From Ananas comosus (taxonomy: Eukaryota > Streptophyta > Magnoliopsida > Poales > Bromeliaceae): a DNA stretch of 64,000 bases. A program made the position numbers and the translations under genes. The DNA lies in contig NC_033623.1 in the NCBI RefSeq assembly GCF_001540865.1, positions 4,912,031 to 4,976,030 on the forward strand, written 5' to 3'. Of this stretch, positions 1 through 12,651 are shown in pieces. Position 1 is the stretch's first letter; every line of letters begins with the position of its first letter. Below the pieces are notes generated by a model. It worked only from the letters and a program-made list of their open reading frames with translations. It was not told where the DNA came from and ran no database searches.

Positions 1-1563
1 TGAAGTTACGATGTATGTTAGTTTGGAAAGCCATTAGAGTAGTTCCGATGAAGTTCGGGAGCATTCGGGCGTTTTCGGTACGCGTCGGGCGCGAAAACGG
101 AACCCGAAAAGCTATGATTGGACTTTGGCTGAAATCCGGCAAGGCGTGGATGAAAAGATGGTTTAAGTGTGCTCAAAAACATATTTTGGGGGTCTCGGTA
201 CGATTTGAGATGAATCGGAGACCCACGGAGCAAAAACGAGCGAAAACGGGGAAGAAACGGCAAAAGGCCGAAATTTTGGCTAAGTCTGGAAAATGCAAAA
301 TTTTTGGACCTACGGGGTCCGGTCCCACTAGCTAAGGACCGGTCCCCGAGACCCGAAAATTCCCAGTTTTGTGCAATGGCAGTTTTGTAATTAAGGAAAA
401 GTTGACTTATAAAGGAGGATTCTTCTTCTTCCTCATTCCTTCATAGCCACACACACACACCCACACATGGAGTTAGAGAGAGAGTCTCTCCTCTCTCTAG
501 AATACTCTCTCTCTCTCTAGATCCATCTCTCAAATTCGGGATTTTGGAGGAGAAGGACCTTTTGAACGCATGGGAGGCGACGGTTCGGGCCCTCGTGCGC
601 CCGTTTGAGCGGGGTGCTTCCGTCTCGGCGTTCGCGTTTCGGTAAGTATTTAGGATTTGGTTAAATCCTTTTTGCTTAGTATTCTAATGGTCTTTGGAGT
701 GATTCTAGCATGTTTCTCCAATTGATTTTGGGTTATTTAGAGGTTGTATGCATGCTAGGGCTTAAAAGGGATTTTTGTAAGTGTAAGAGTTTGATCTAAA
801 TTGAACCTATGTAAACCTAATTGCTAGGTTTCCTGACGCGTTGGTGAAGTCGGTTTGGCGATTCGTCGAGCCTACGTGAAGATATTACAGAAAAGGACGT
901 TTTTGGCTTCGTTTCCGCCTGGAAGGCCAAGGCGGCGTCTAAAATCACGAAAACGGATTTCTAGCATCGCGGCATCTAGATGAAGCCCTTTAAAACCCGA
1001 GGTCACGGATTAACGCACGGTTGGTGATCATTTGCAAGATCGGGCCGAACCGGACAACTAGTGCCGCGGGAGGCCGATTACAAGTGACTACAAGCAATCG
1101 AAAAGCGATTTGAGGTGTGTTGTGCTCACCGAAGATATTAACTCGCTTCCATGTCGAAGTGAAGGGAGATTTTATCATTGATATATTTAATGGTAGCTAG
1201 TTGTAAAACATATGAATGCTATGTTAGACTACAAATGAATGCATTATGACATATTGTGGAAAATGCTAAATGAATGCATTATGACATATTGAGGAATATG
1301 CTAGATGAATGCATGTTGACATAATATAGAAATGCTAGATGAATGCATTATGATATATTGTAGAATATGCTAAATGAATTCATTATGACATATTGAGGAA
1401 TATGCTAGATGAAATGTATGTTGGCGTGTTGTGGATCACGTTGGATTATATGTGCATGTTGACAGGTTGTAGCCTGTGCTAGATTCATGTAGATGTGAAC
1501 TTGGGTCGATAACTCTAGGTGGATTAGAGAACTCGACATTGGAAAATAAGAACATGAAATCTA
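1..1563 (+). mobile_element. Partial LTR, family C' type, plus orientation
   Basis: This stretch is the reverse-orientation relative of the C' LTR at 22357-39858. Its first 300 bp match the reverse complement of about 39460-39830, and the minisatellite near 1205-1440 matches the 37750-37990 part of that LTR. It contains CA, GA and CT tracts (about 450-525) and a GC-rich leader-like part. Both ends are missing: it begins before the window and stops near 1563, where a family A fragment starts. The short open frames here lie on LTR sequence and show no domain. Confidence 0.6.
1205..1440. repeat. Minisatellite inside LTR
   Basis: Imperfect tandem units of roughly 50-56 bp share the core 'atgaatgcattatgacat' followed by 'attg.ggaatatgcta'. 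About five copies are visible. Related units occur in reverse orientation near 37750-37990. Confidence 0.7.
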
Positions 1564-1565
1564 AC

Positions 1566-3603
1566 TAACCTGAGCAATTACTGACCTGAGCAATGTGCGC
1601 CACTAGGCCCAAAAAGAGAGCAGATATGAATAACTAAAAATAACTGCGGAAAAGAAAGCATATAATAAAATGCTATTCTACTATGCCACAAGTATACATG
1701 ATGTCAACATGGTGTACATCTATTCTATCATGATTCCAATATTAACAATTATGCTCTATCATGGCTACCAAGTATACTATGATGCAACAAGTAATACTAT
1801 CAAGTATACTCCATGTCCCAAAGTCCAATAATCCAACTGCTCTATGCTATCAAGTAGTGATTGTCATAATATTGTTTAATGTTCTTATTTAGTCTCATTT
1901 AGGACCTACACATGTGTAGTCCAGCTTATGCCGCCTAGCTGCCTGTGGTAGCCCATCATTCCACGCTAGAAATGAGTCATGTCCGACACGACCCTACAGG
2001 CATCCCGCCGCCTAGCTGCCCATGGTTGCTCATCATCCCACGCTGGAATGTGGCTGTCCCACGCGACCCTACAAGCGTCTCAATCCCGCACGCGCTAACT
2101 GCGTCCCAAAGGCCAACTCCGCAGTGCCGGTTTGTAGGGAGCGACCCTCACAAGCATGTGTGAATGAGCACAAATGGCAAGCAAGCATAGTCATCGTCAC
2201 AACGATCCGGTCATCATGGCTCAACCATGGAAATGATCACTAGCAACCCATAGGTTTAGTCCAATGTCCCAAATGAAGGTCTAACCATTCATTATGTCCA
2301 ATGCCCCTTTATGGCATTATATCTCACTATGCCCAAATCTTGTTCCAACACTAATGCCACTTCATGACATTAGGTTTACTAAGTTCACACATATTCCAAG
2401 CCTAATGCCCCTTTATGACATTAGCTTACTAAATCCATCCATATGTCGAGCCCAATGCCACTTTATGATATTAGCTCCCTAAATCCATTCATATGCCGAG
2501 CCCAATGCCACTTTATGATATTAACTCCCTAAATCCATTCATATGCCGAGCCAAATGCCACTTTATGACATTAGCTCATTCCTATGCCAAGCATGAGTTC
2601 TAAACCCAAGAGTGCAATGTACTCATCATCTTCACTAAATGAAACATGATCCCAAATCAAGTATAAGAATGCTAACCATAGGCCCCAAGCCCAACACGAA
2701 AACTCTCTACTACATAGAGGTCCAATATGCATTGTCTATAACATGTGCATTTTAAGCATTCTAAAATTCTCAAATATTCTATCTCACAAGAATATGCATG
2801 CATTTTCATTTTACGATAAATAAAAACCATCATAGGGAAGATTTATCCCGTTTTGGTGAGGCCAAACCCACCAAGTCTCCTCGCAACCCTTCGTTTGTGC
2901 CGACAAAGGTGCCCACAAGCCTCCTAGCTCCCTGAAAGTTAAACTAGGAGTGTTACACGAACGTTACGAACAACGAATAGGTTAAACATTAACCAACTCA
3001 AGAAAAGGCCAAAATCTCACCTTATATGGTGAAACTCTCTCAAACTCCAAATGAGAGCAAGATCCCTCCAAATCCAACCTAAACAAAGGTTCTAAATAAA
3101 TCAATTAAGTTCCAAAAGCCTGTAACCAAAACCCCCATTTAAAACCCTAGTTCTTCCATTTCTAGGGTTCCAACGAGAAAATCCATCAAAACATGTATTA
3201 AATGAGGAATACATGTTACTAACCTCTTTAAAAGTTCCAATCAAGGCTCAAAATGCTCTGGTGCTGATAATCTTCCCTCCAACAAGCTCGTACCCGAGCT
3301 CCCAAGCTTCTCCCATGGTGGAAGTGGCACCAAGAAGCATAAAGGAGCAAAAAGAAGTGATTAAACTTCAAAAATCTCAACTAAATGAAGGAGAATCAAA
3401 GAGAGGAAGATGAGGGCTTCCCTACCTTTTCCTCCACTGGACTCAGCTCAGGGGACCTCCAAGGGGCATGTGGGATATTTGTAATAAGGCTACAATATCA
3501 AAAACACCCCTCAAAAACAAGCAGACTGAAATCTAGCAAAGTGTACCGATACACGGGAAAGTGTACTGGTGCAAAACCCTGTACGCGCCAACCCGAGGCT
3601 CTG
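1566..3603 (-). mobile_element. Family A LTR fragment, minus orientation
   Basis: The sequence is nearly the same as 17268-18176 continued at 20639-20880, and it aligns with the solo LTRs at 5166-7838 and 34421-37747. The normal LTR edge (tgtcacgc...) is missing on the left. On the right the family A sequence is cut at 3604 by the head of another LTR. It carries the gtaccggtac-like motifs near 3541-3575 in degenerate form. No coding region is seen. Confidence 0.7.
2295..2590. repeat. Minisatellite inside family A LTR
   Basis: About five imperfect units of roughly 58-60 bp read like 'atgccactttatgacatta' followed by 'gct..ctaaatccattcatatgccgagccca'. Homologous arrays with different copy number and unit spacing occur at about 17995-18176/20639-20760 and 35640-35885. 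Confidence 0.75.
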
Positions 3604-3826
3604 TGTCACGCCCGGGTACCAGCGGAAGCATAACCGGTACGTGCACAGACCCGCCATACACCTGCAGTATATAAGGCGTCTACAACCAAGCAAGTCGATA
3701 AGAAGAAGATCATAGAGAATTCTATCTCGATATCAGAGCAAAGTACCAGTCAACAATACTATCAACAATAGAGTAAAGGAGTATAGTCCAGAAATCTCAA
3801 CCAAAAGATGAGTATCACAACTAAAG
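3585..3826. repeat. 242-bp block identical to 9704-9945
   Basis: By eye the block is identical, base for base, to 9704-9945. It includes 19 bp upstream of an LTR edge plus the first 223 bp of that LTR (tgtcacgcccgggtacc...). It ends exactly at the ambiguous base at 3827, after which unrelated AT-rich sequence follows. The upstream 19 bp fit their context here, because family A LTRs read similarly at this point (compare 37430-37450), but they do not fit the context at 9704. An assembly join error is a likely cause. Confidence 0.85.
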
Positions 3827-3988
3827 NATATTTAAATATTATAATAAATTATTTTTATTAAATAGTTTAAGTAGAAATTTAAAAAAAATTATAAATTTAT
3901 TAATAATAAAAAATTAATAAATTTACAAAAATATTTATTTTTATCAAATTTATAATTTTATTATAATAAATTATTTTTATTAATTGTA
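3827..3988. other. Ambiguous base followed by AT-rich low-complexity DNA
   Basis: Position 3827 is the only N noticed in the window. The following 160 bp are almost pure A and T, and 'ttataataaattattttta' occurs at both ends of the stretch. No gene is seen. Confidence 0.8.
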
Positions 3989-5165
3989 TGTAAGGACTGA
4001 GATTTTGACAGTGCAACTAAACTCTCTGTTGACAATGTTTATGTGTGTAATTTAATTATATAAACACTTGTCAAGTTTCAGAAGAAAATGAGTTAGAACG
4101 GAGAAGTTACGCGATAAATACTAATCACTTAGTGAATAGTAACTCCGGTTTTCCGGAGAAGTTAATAAAAGAAGATGGCTTCTGGCGCGTATCAAACTCC
4201 GTTCATAGCGATCCAATAGCTCGTTTCGACCGGTTCAGTTATTCTGAAACTAATGGTGCTGACGGATTTTGAGTTTGACGCACGAATTTTGAGAAAATCC
4301 AGAAATACATGTTTTATATGTATTTGTGTGTTGTTTCTTCTGTTGGAAGAAAGATTGGATTTTGTCGTGAATCCGTAGTCGATCGAGATGAATCGAAATC
4401 GTAGCTTTGTTGTCTCCGTCGTGCTGATCGCACTGGTGCGATCCATTCGCAAATCTGACGGACGGATCTGCGGAGATTGCGCGTTGGTCGAGGAGAGGTC
4501 GGTGATGGAAAAACAGTAATTTTGGAAAAGTCGTGACATTTTATGTACCGTTTCGCGTGAGATCGCGCATGGAGGGGTATTCGTGCGTTTTACTCACGCT
4601 GTGAGGGACTCGGATTGAATTGCTGAGTTTGGAGAGACTTTGGCGCAATTTGTTACCCTACATATATAATGTAGCTAGGGTTCACTATGGAAACCCTAAC
4701 CCTAATCCGCCCCCAGCTGACCCAGACCACCCTAGCCGCCCAGTCCACCCTCTTAGCCACCCTCTCCCCCACCTTGGCCGAGAGCAAGTAGAGAGGCTCC
4801 ACCACCTCTGGAAGGAAGCCCCGGGCCGTGATCCACCTCTAGCACGTTCTTTCCCCGGCTCCGGCCATCCCCGGACATCGCCGGAGCCGCTTGATGGAGC
4901 TGCTGCCAGCCCGGGTCAGCCCAGACCGAGCCTGGCCAACCTCGAGTTTCGGGCGCCGCCACCACCTTCCTTCGGCCGCGCCGCCACCCAGCCGACCCCG
5001 GTGACCTCCGACGTGCTTCCCCCGTCGTCCCCGCATGCTGCCGGCCGCCGCTGGGAGCTCCTGCACCCGCCCAGACCCGTGCGGGCCAACCTTGGAGCCG
5101 CGCCACCCCCGAGCGCCGCCGCCGCCCACCGTAGGGTGCACGGCCTTCCCCTCGGCCTCCGGCAC

Positions 5166-7838
5166 TGTCACGCCCGGGACCGACGGAGGCCCTCCCGGTA
5201 GCGTGCCCAGACCCGCCATATGTCTACACATATAAGGCGTCTAGAATAAAAGCGGAAGTAAAAGCAAATAATAGAACAAATAGAATAGTAACAACTAATG
5301 ATATCAGAGCGAGTAAAATTCTATCATCTACACCAAGGTAAAGAAACAAAGCTAGACAATAAAAGAAACCATAAGTAATACACTATCTGTCTCAAAAGTA
5401 CAAAAATGGTGGTCTCTAGTACACTGGTAAAACTCTCAACCTCTCGCAAAAAGAAATATAAATCGAGAGGTAGACCACCTAGCAACTCGTCCTCGAAGGA
5501 AGCTAGCTCGAAGCAACTCCCTTCCCGCGATCCCTGGCCTCACCCTGCGTGGAAGGCTCTGAAAAACATCGAGAAAAAGAGGACGTGAGAACTATAATTT
5601 ATAGTTCCCAGTGGGCAATTACTGACCTCAACTCATTGCTCCACTAGGCCCCAAAAGAAAAAAGGGGGGGCGGGGTAAATCCAACAACGATAGTAACGAG
5701 TAAATTGCATATATGAAAGCCTAATTAAGATGCTAAGCTACAACTTGCAATTAAACATGGCATTTATAATACAACTTTACCTTGTCATGGATAAAATATA
5801 TCTACATGTCCCCAAGTAATATCATGGTTTACTTTATATAGATATGAAAGTGATACTTTGTCATGACTACAATGCATATAAGGATGCAATAAACAACATC
5901 TCCTAGCATACTACATGTATGTATGAATACCCAAATGTCCACATCTATGCTAGAAGTAAGTCCAAGTAGTCCAGCTATTACTATCTGTCTAGTAGTGATT
6001 ATCACACACTCCATATCATGTCGGTTCCCATTTCCAATAAGGGACCTACTCAAGGTAGTCCAGCTTGTGCCGCCTAAGTGCCTGTGGTAGCCCGACATCC
6101 CTACTCTCGGAATGTGTCTGTCCCACTCGATCCCGTAGGCTTCTCAATACCGCACGAGCGAACATAAGTCGCGTAGGCTAACTCCAGAGTGCCGGCTTGT
6201 AGGGAGCGACTCTCACAAGCATGTGTGAATGAGCACAAATGGCAAGCAAGTATAGTCCAAGTCTCAAGTATCCAATCCTCATGTCTCTAACATGGTATCG
6301 TCACTAGCATCCCGAAGATCTAATTCTAAGTCACAAATGAAGTTCCAACATTCTCTAGGTCTAGTGCCCCTTTATGACACTTAGACATTTAATGATTAAG
6401 CATGTTCCACATTCCTCAATGGCCCTATCCACTAGGTTCACACATGTCCCGAGCTCAATGCCGCTTGATGACATTAGCTCTCTAGTTCACCTACATTCTA
6501 GTTCAATACCTCTATATGGCAATTTTGTCATCTTTCATGTCTCAAATAAACTTAAGTTTAAATGCATGAATCAAAGCTTATTTACACTATAGAAGCATGA
6601 AATCAAGTCTCATATAGAACGCTAAATGCAACCATAGGCCTACCAAGCTACTCTCTACTACATAGAGGTCCAAAATTTCATCATACATAACATAGGCCTT
6701 TTACGCATTCTAAAATTCACAATAATTACATATAGAGAGAATATGCATGCTTTTTCATTTAACGATACTTAGTTAAGCACAAATGAGAATTTCTCATTGT
6801 GTGGCTAGGTCAAACTCACCGAACCGTCGCGTAGGGCCTCGTTTCGCCGAACAAAGTTGTCCCCGAGTCTCAAAATGCCCTAAAAGTATCGAGCGAAAAG
6901 ATACACGGGCATTACGATCAACTATAAGATCAAACTTTAACAAATTTAGCAAAAGGACTAAAACTCACCTAATGTGTGGAAAATCTCTCTCAAGCTCCAA
7001 AAGAGAGCTAAATCCCTTCCAATCCAATCCCAAGGAAGGTTCTAATCCAACCAATTTAGTTCCAAAAGCCCTAGATCAAAAATGCCCAAAATAAGCCCTA
7101 AGTCTCCAACCTAGGGTTTCATCTCAAAGAAACCTTCAAAAAATCAAATCTAGAGGAAAAGATCTAGTCACATACCTCTAGGAAGCTTCAAACCAAGCTC
7201 AAAGTCCTCAAACTTCAAGGATCATCTCTCAACCAAGCATAAACCCAAGCTCCAATGGTGGGAAAAGCCTCCAACACCCAAAAAGGAGCAAAAAGAGAGG
7301 CTTTAATCTCTCTAAATCCAAATAAAACCAAAGGAATCAAAGGGGAGAGTGTGGAGGGCTCCCTTACCTCTTCTCTTGCTGGTCCCAAGCTCAGGAGAAG
7401 TCCCAAGGGCGTGGGGGATACATATAGAGAGCAACATTTGCGAAAAACCCCCCGCAGTTCAAACTGCTCAGATTCTGCTGAAATGTACCGGTACACGGGA
7501 AAGTGTACCGGTACACATCCTACGAAAATGCAAACCTGAGGCTCGGGTTCGAAATTCGCCACAAGTGTATCGGTACAACCATCAAAAGTGTACTGGTACA
7601 AAATGTGTACCGGTACAGCCATCGACCTGTCACCGGTTACACCTCGTCCAGAATGCAATCCGATGGTAGGCTAAGTCCAACTCTTTGGTGACCTTAGCGC
7701 TGCATAAAATACTACAATTCTCGGGATGCGAGCCATAGGTCGGAACACTGTCAACGACCCACCAGAAAGTCTGGCAAAAACTCGGGATACTATCCAAACA
7801 CTCAAACCTCGCAATTTGCGAAGGTCCAGTGCGTCACA
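5166..7838 (-). mobile_element. Family A solo LTR with TSD ggcac
   Basis: It starts tgtcacgcccggg and ends gcgtcaca. It is flanked by ggcac at 5161-5165 and 7839-7843, an exact 5-bp target-site duplication. There is no internal region, so this is a solo LTR left by LTR-LTR recombination. In its own (minus) orientation, ACCGGT palindromes lie about 225-350 bp from the 5' end (7487, 7507, 7609). It contains the shared family A middle part with signature 'gccggcttgtagggagcg'. Confidence 0.85.
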
Positions 7839-9289
7839 GGCACTGATCGGTCGCCGTCCCGATCTCCTCCCACCGTCGTCTCGCCGCCGGCGCCCTTGAA
7901 CCCGAGAGGAGCTGTGCGGGCTTGATCTCCACCGCCGCGCCACCGGCTGCCACCCGCCGCCGGCCAGCACCACCTCCGGACCCCTCGGACCGACTGCTCC
8001 CGTCCCCGGTCGGAGCGCTCGCCGTCCGGCCGCCGGCGGCCAGCCCTAGCTCCCACTACTCCGGTAAGTGGTTGTTTCATGCTCCAGCACTGTAGTTAAG
8101 TTTTTCGATCACCTTTCCAGTGATCCAATGACTCCACGACACCCCGCGAGGTGAGCACGATGATCGTGGGCTCGTTCTGAACATGATGCTCACCTCCGTT
8201 TGGGTTAATGGTGCCGGGGTTAGTGAGTTAAGGGCAATCTTTGCGCTATGCACGCTGTTTCGCTGAATTCCGCGTCGCTCGTGCGTGCGTCGCAGTGGCC
8301 GGCAGTGCTCCGGAAGGTGAGCACGACCTCTGGCACGCTGAAATCTATCAGCGAGAGTGATGTTTGTCCTAATCGACCCCTGGTTTGCGTGTATGATCCA
8401 TAAAAGCCATGAAATCACATAAAATAATGTTATTTCATGTGTCGATAGGGCCTTTTATGCCGTTTGCTTCGTCGTAGCTGCTGTTGGCAGCGAGTTAGGG
8501 CTGAGGATAACCTCTGGACTGATCGTCCAAGGCCCCAAGCCTTTGCAAGTGTCGGAAAGAGATTTTCGGCGCATTTCTCGGTGAAATCCGCCGACGGAAC
8601 GCGGGATCGGTTCGAATTCCTTCCGACAGTGCTTCGTGATGAATTGTGTAGTCGCTGAGCCTTGTTGGCTGGTCACTCGCATCATTTTGAGGGTTCAAAA
8701 ATGACAGGTGAGCGACGGTAGGTTCCGGTGTCGAATTAGACACTTCCGGGAACCCGAATCGAAACGATTATTCGACGATAATTGTTTCGACGTGAGGAGT
8801 GGTGTTTGCTGCCATGATGCACGATTACTTATGTTTAGTGGCAGCGGATGACTCGTAGCACGAGTCGGTACGTTCCGGGATAGTTCGTGGGTCCCGGTGC
8901 GATTTCGGGACTTCCGGCGAGTTACGATAGTCGGTTTTAGGAAACCGATCATCGTGGGTTTGTTTGTGAGGTTGTAAGAGCTAGTGCATGGTTTGTTATT
9001 TGTGGGTTAGACTCTAACCCGATGGACCCTTCTTAGGTTCGGTTGATGCTTCTTCCACAGACGAGAGACAGGCACCGTATTTGTACAGGTGGGTACTTCG
9101 ATCCGAAGTCGGTACAGTGGTGCACGCTCGGTGATGTTTCTTCTATCCTTGTTCTCCTTTTGCTATTATCGTATGATTTATTGAGCTTGCATCCTTGTTG
9201 ATTCTATTATACTCTACTCATATGTCTCTATGCTTAGTATCATGTGTAGGAGTAGAGTAGTTTATCCATATGTGATATCGGTGACCTGA

Positions 9290-9645
9290 TTGGTCGATTC
9301 TCGTACTTCGTTTCGGTGACCTGATTAGTCGGTTCTCGTACTTCGTTCAATGACCTAGTTGATCGGTGCTTTTATCTCATATCTGTTGACCTAGTTGGTC
9401 GGTTGTTGCATTATGTATTGGATTGGTCTGTTTCTTGACTTCTGTCGTTCGATGACCCTTGAGGTCGGTATACCCTAAGGGGTGGGATTGTCGGCTAGCG
9501 CCGACGGATGATTATAGTTTACTCAGTTCCACTATTTGGTATGTTTGTGACCTAGTCAGTCAGCTTCGTGAGTCCTGTCGTTTGATGACCTATGAGGTTG
9601 GTGTACCCTGAGGGGTTGGATTGTCGGCTAGTGGCCGACGGTAAT
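9290..9645. repeat. Short direct repeats
   Basis: Two or three copies of 'ggtgacctgattggtcg' with 'ttctcgtacttcgtt' are seen at 9290-9375. They are followed by two copies of a unit containing 'gaggtcggtataccctaagg' and 'ggattgtcggctag' near 9447-9510 and 9585-9640. No coding region is seen. Confidence 0.7.
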
Positions 9646-9722
9646 TCGAGGATTCTAGTAGATCTACTGTGGACTGCACCTGTTCGTCGGTTCGTTGTGG
9701 ATAGCGCCAACCCGAGGCTCTG

Positions 9723-12638
9723 TGTCACGCCCGGGTACCAGCGGAAGCATAACCGGTACGTGCACAGACCCGCCATACACCTGCAGTATATAAGGCGTCT
9801 ACAACCAAGCAAGTCGATAAGAAGAAGATCATAGAGAATTCTATCTCGATATCAGAGCAAAGTACCAGTCAACAATACTATCAACAATAGAGTAAAGGAG
9901 TATAGTCCAGAAATCTCAACCAAAAGATGAGTATCACAACTAAAGTATCTGATCCATACAGTAAATATACAGTACTGGGTATACAAAAAGTAGGTACAAT
10001 GGTAGTCTCTCTACACATAAGGACATCACCCTCGGCCGTAGCCCGAGTAACAAGGTGATCGACTAGCACGCTCCTAGTAGTGCCTAGCTAGGCGCGACTC
10101 CCTTGCCACGATCCCTAGCCTCTCCTATAGATGGCTCTGTAAAAACAAGCATAAAAAGGGCGTGAGAACTATTAACAATAGTTCCCAGTGGGTAAGCCGC
10201 CAGCCTCGGCGAATTACACCACTAGGCTCATGATGTACTAAATGAAAGCGAAAGCAATAATTGCATGATATATAATTATGCAATACTAACAGGTAATGAG
10301 TATGTAAGCAACATGTAATCATGATTTCTGCAGTGATGAATCAACTGAATAATTGAAGTATCGCAACTACTATAAACATAACCATAAATATACTCATAGA
10401 AGTGTAAGTACTACTGTACACTACAACTGATACTCATTCATTACTATCATTATCATTTTCACTTTCATTTTCATTCACTAGGACCAACTCAAGGTAGTCC
10501 AGCTTGCGCCGCGCCTAATGGCCCCGTGGTAGTATACACTCCCCACGGCAATCCACTTCGGCACCCAATCCCGCACGGGCGAGCAACTGTCGCGTAGGCC
10601 AACTCCGGAGTGCCGGCTTGGAGGGAGCTACCCTCACAAGCGTGTGCGAATGAGCACGATGGCAAGCAAGCAAAGTCCATTATCCACATGTCTCAATTTT
10701 CATATTTTCACATGCAAAGTTCAGAACCCTCGATCCTCTGATCGGAATGTCAATACACAAATAGTAACAAAAGCTAGTAATCACTAGATTGTAAACATGT
10801 AAGGGTAAAGCTAAATCACATGTCATGATAATCTTTTCACTAATATAGCACTATCAACATAGTCACGAGCATGTCATAGTTCTCTACGTTAGAGTCGAGA
10901 AATGTCATTGTTCTCTACTTTAAAGTGCATCCTACACTTGTTCATAAGTCATTCAACTGAATTGACTATAAATGTAAATACTTCCATGTATAAGTGTTCT
11001 CTACTTTATAGAGACTTCATTTCGAATATGTTCAACATTATGATGACGAATGTCAAGCCCTTTATCAATCACATAAGCACAATAAGATCATTTCTATATT
11101 ACATATAGAACATAGGGGAGTTTCACTTGCCATGGTTAGGTCCGACCCACCTAGTACTAGGCTCCAAGTATCCACAAGAAGTCCCACAAATGGCTCAACG
11201 AAGCCCCAATGCTGCTGAAAAACAAACGTCAAGATCGGCTTAAATCTACGGCCGAAATGTCCGATTTCGGCTCAAATCACATCTCGTATTAAGTAGTAAC
11301 ATAAATCGCTGTTTTGATTCACTTTAGTACCTCCAATTAAGTCTCTAAAGGCTTCCCAAAGCCAACCAAGGATGACCCAAAGGTCAGTCGAACTCCCGCT
11401 GCGATCAACACCAACACGACATCAAAATCATCACATAATAGCAAATATAGTCGGAATCTTGCGAATTCAGTTTTCTAACTGAAATCCCTGCTTACCTCAG
11501 GTTAGAATACCTCCCAAACCAGCTTCTAAGAGTGCAAGTTCAGCTCAACGAGACTCGAAGACCTGCTGCGAAGAAAAATTTCCAATTTTGCATCAATTCG
11601 ACTAAGTAAACGTCAAATAGTTCCGAAATTGAGGTATAGTTTACTAATTAACCATTTTAAGCTTTAAAGCAAGTTCCACAGAGTTTAAATGGGTAATTAG
11701 CAGCCAACAAAGCTCCTCTTTACTGCTGTAAACACCTCCTAATCCAGTTCGAAGCACTAACACGAAAAGATGTCCAAATTCAACATAAAACCGGAAACTA
11801 GAGAGAAATCGAGTTGATTACCTCTCTAAAACTGAAATTCAGCTTCCCCTGGCAGTAACCTCATAGAAACACAGCAAAGCTCCTCTTTCCCACGTGCTGG
11901 AAGCCTCCTTTAAGTCGCCAAACCAGCGAACAACAAGCGCGGCGCGGAAACGGCGCGAATCGGCGGATTTTCTCTAGAGAGAGAAAAACCCTAGAGAGAG
12001 AGAAAGAGAGAAGGTGAAAGAAGCTTTTCTGAACTCAATCACCCTTCACAGAACATCCCAGGTCGTGCTGGGTCAAGTAGATAAGGATAAGTATGTGAAA
12101 TTACCAAAATACCCAAACTGCCACGTTTCTGCATTGTGTACCGGTACACCATAATGGCTGTACCGGTACACCAAGCAGAAAATGCTGATTTTCGCCGGTT
12201 CAATGCACTTTCTCACTTTTAACCCTCCAATCACTCTCTAACTTGGTCACAAACTTCTCCAAGTCATTTAGAACATGTAGAATAATTCCACACTTCATTG
12301 CTCACACTCGAATTTCGCAATTTGCAAAAATTCAGTGTATTACACTCTGGTTGGCTGAGAAATCGCGTTTGTACTGGTACAACCATCAAGGTGTCACCGG
12401 TACACTTCTGTACCGGTACAACCATCAAGGTGTACCGGTACACAGCTCAGCAATATGTAACCCGAGAGCAGCCTAAGTCCATCACTTTGGTGACCTTAGC
12501 GCTATTTAAATACTACAATTCTCGGGATACGAGCCGTAGGTCGGAACACTATCAACGACCCTCCAGAATATCTAGAAAAACTCGGAACACAGATCAAACA
12601 CTCGAACCTCGCAATTTGCAAAGGTCCAGTGTGTTACA
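9723..12638 (-). mobile_element. Family A-like LTR (3' LTR of a decayed gypsy element)
   Basis: It starts tgtcacgcccgggtacc and ends gtgttaca, directly followed by a polypurine tract read on the minus strand (12639-12651). That places it as the 3' LTR of an element running leftward. ACCGGT palindromes are at 12396, 12412 and 12434, plus two near 12135-12165. Its sequence differs clearly from the LTR at 16832, although both flank the same internal region, so the two may not be an original pair. Confidence 0.7.
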
Positions 12639-12651
12639 TTCTCCCCTCCTA
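12639..12651 (-). other. Polypurine tract of decayed gypsy element
   Basis: On the minus strand this reads aggaggggagaa immediately before the LTR start TGTAACAC. It is the plus-strand primer site expected next to a 3' LTR. Confidence 0.7.

Larger units (their letters stand above)
3989..9703 (+). mobile_element. Decayed plus-strand LTR-like element with GC-rich leader, split by a solo LTR
   Basis: It begins TGTAAGG at 3989, as plus-oriented LTRs do here. A GC-rich, proline-codon-rich stretch (about 4690-5165 and 7844-8065) is followed by 1.6 kb with short repeats. The solo LTR at 5166-7838 interrupts it and left the 5-bp duplication ggcac, so the two GC-rich parts were once joined. The right end is lost at 9703. 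The open frame at 4620-5201 is compositional and matches no family I know. The identity as an LTR is an inference from its start and context. Confidence 0.4.

Noticed and set aside
4620..5201. 193-codon open frame, GC- and proline-rich
   Set aside because: It lies in the GC-rich leader of an LTR-like element, competes with open frames on the other strand, has no domain, and runs into an inserted solo LTR.
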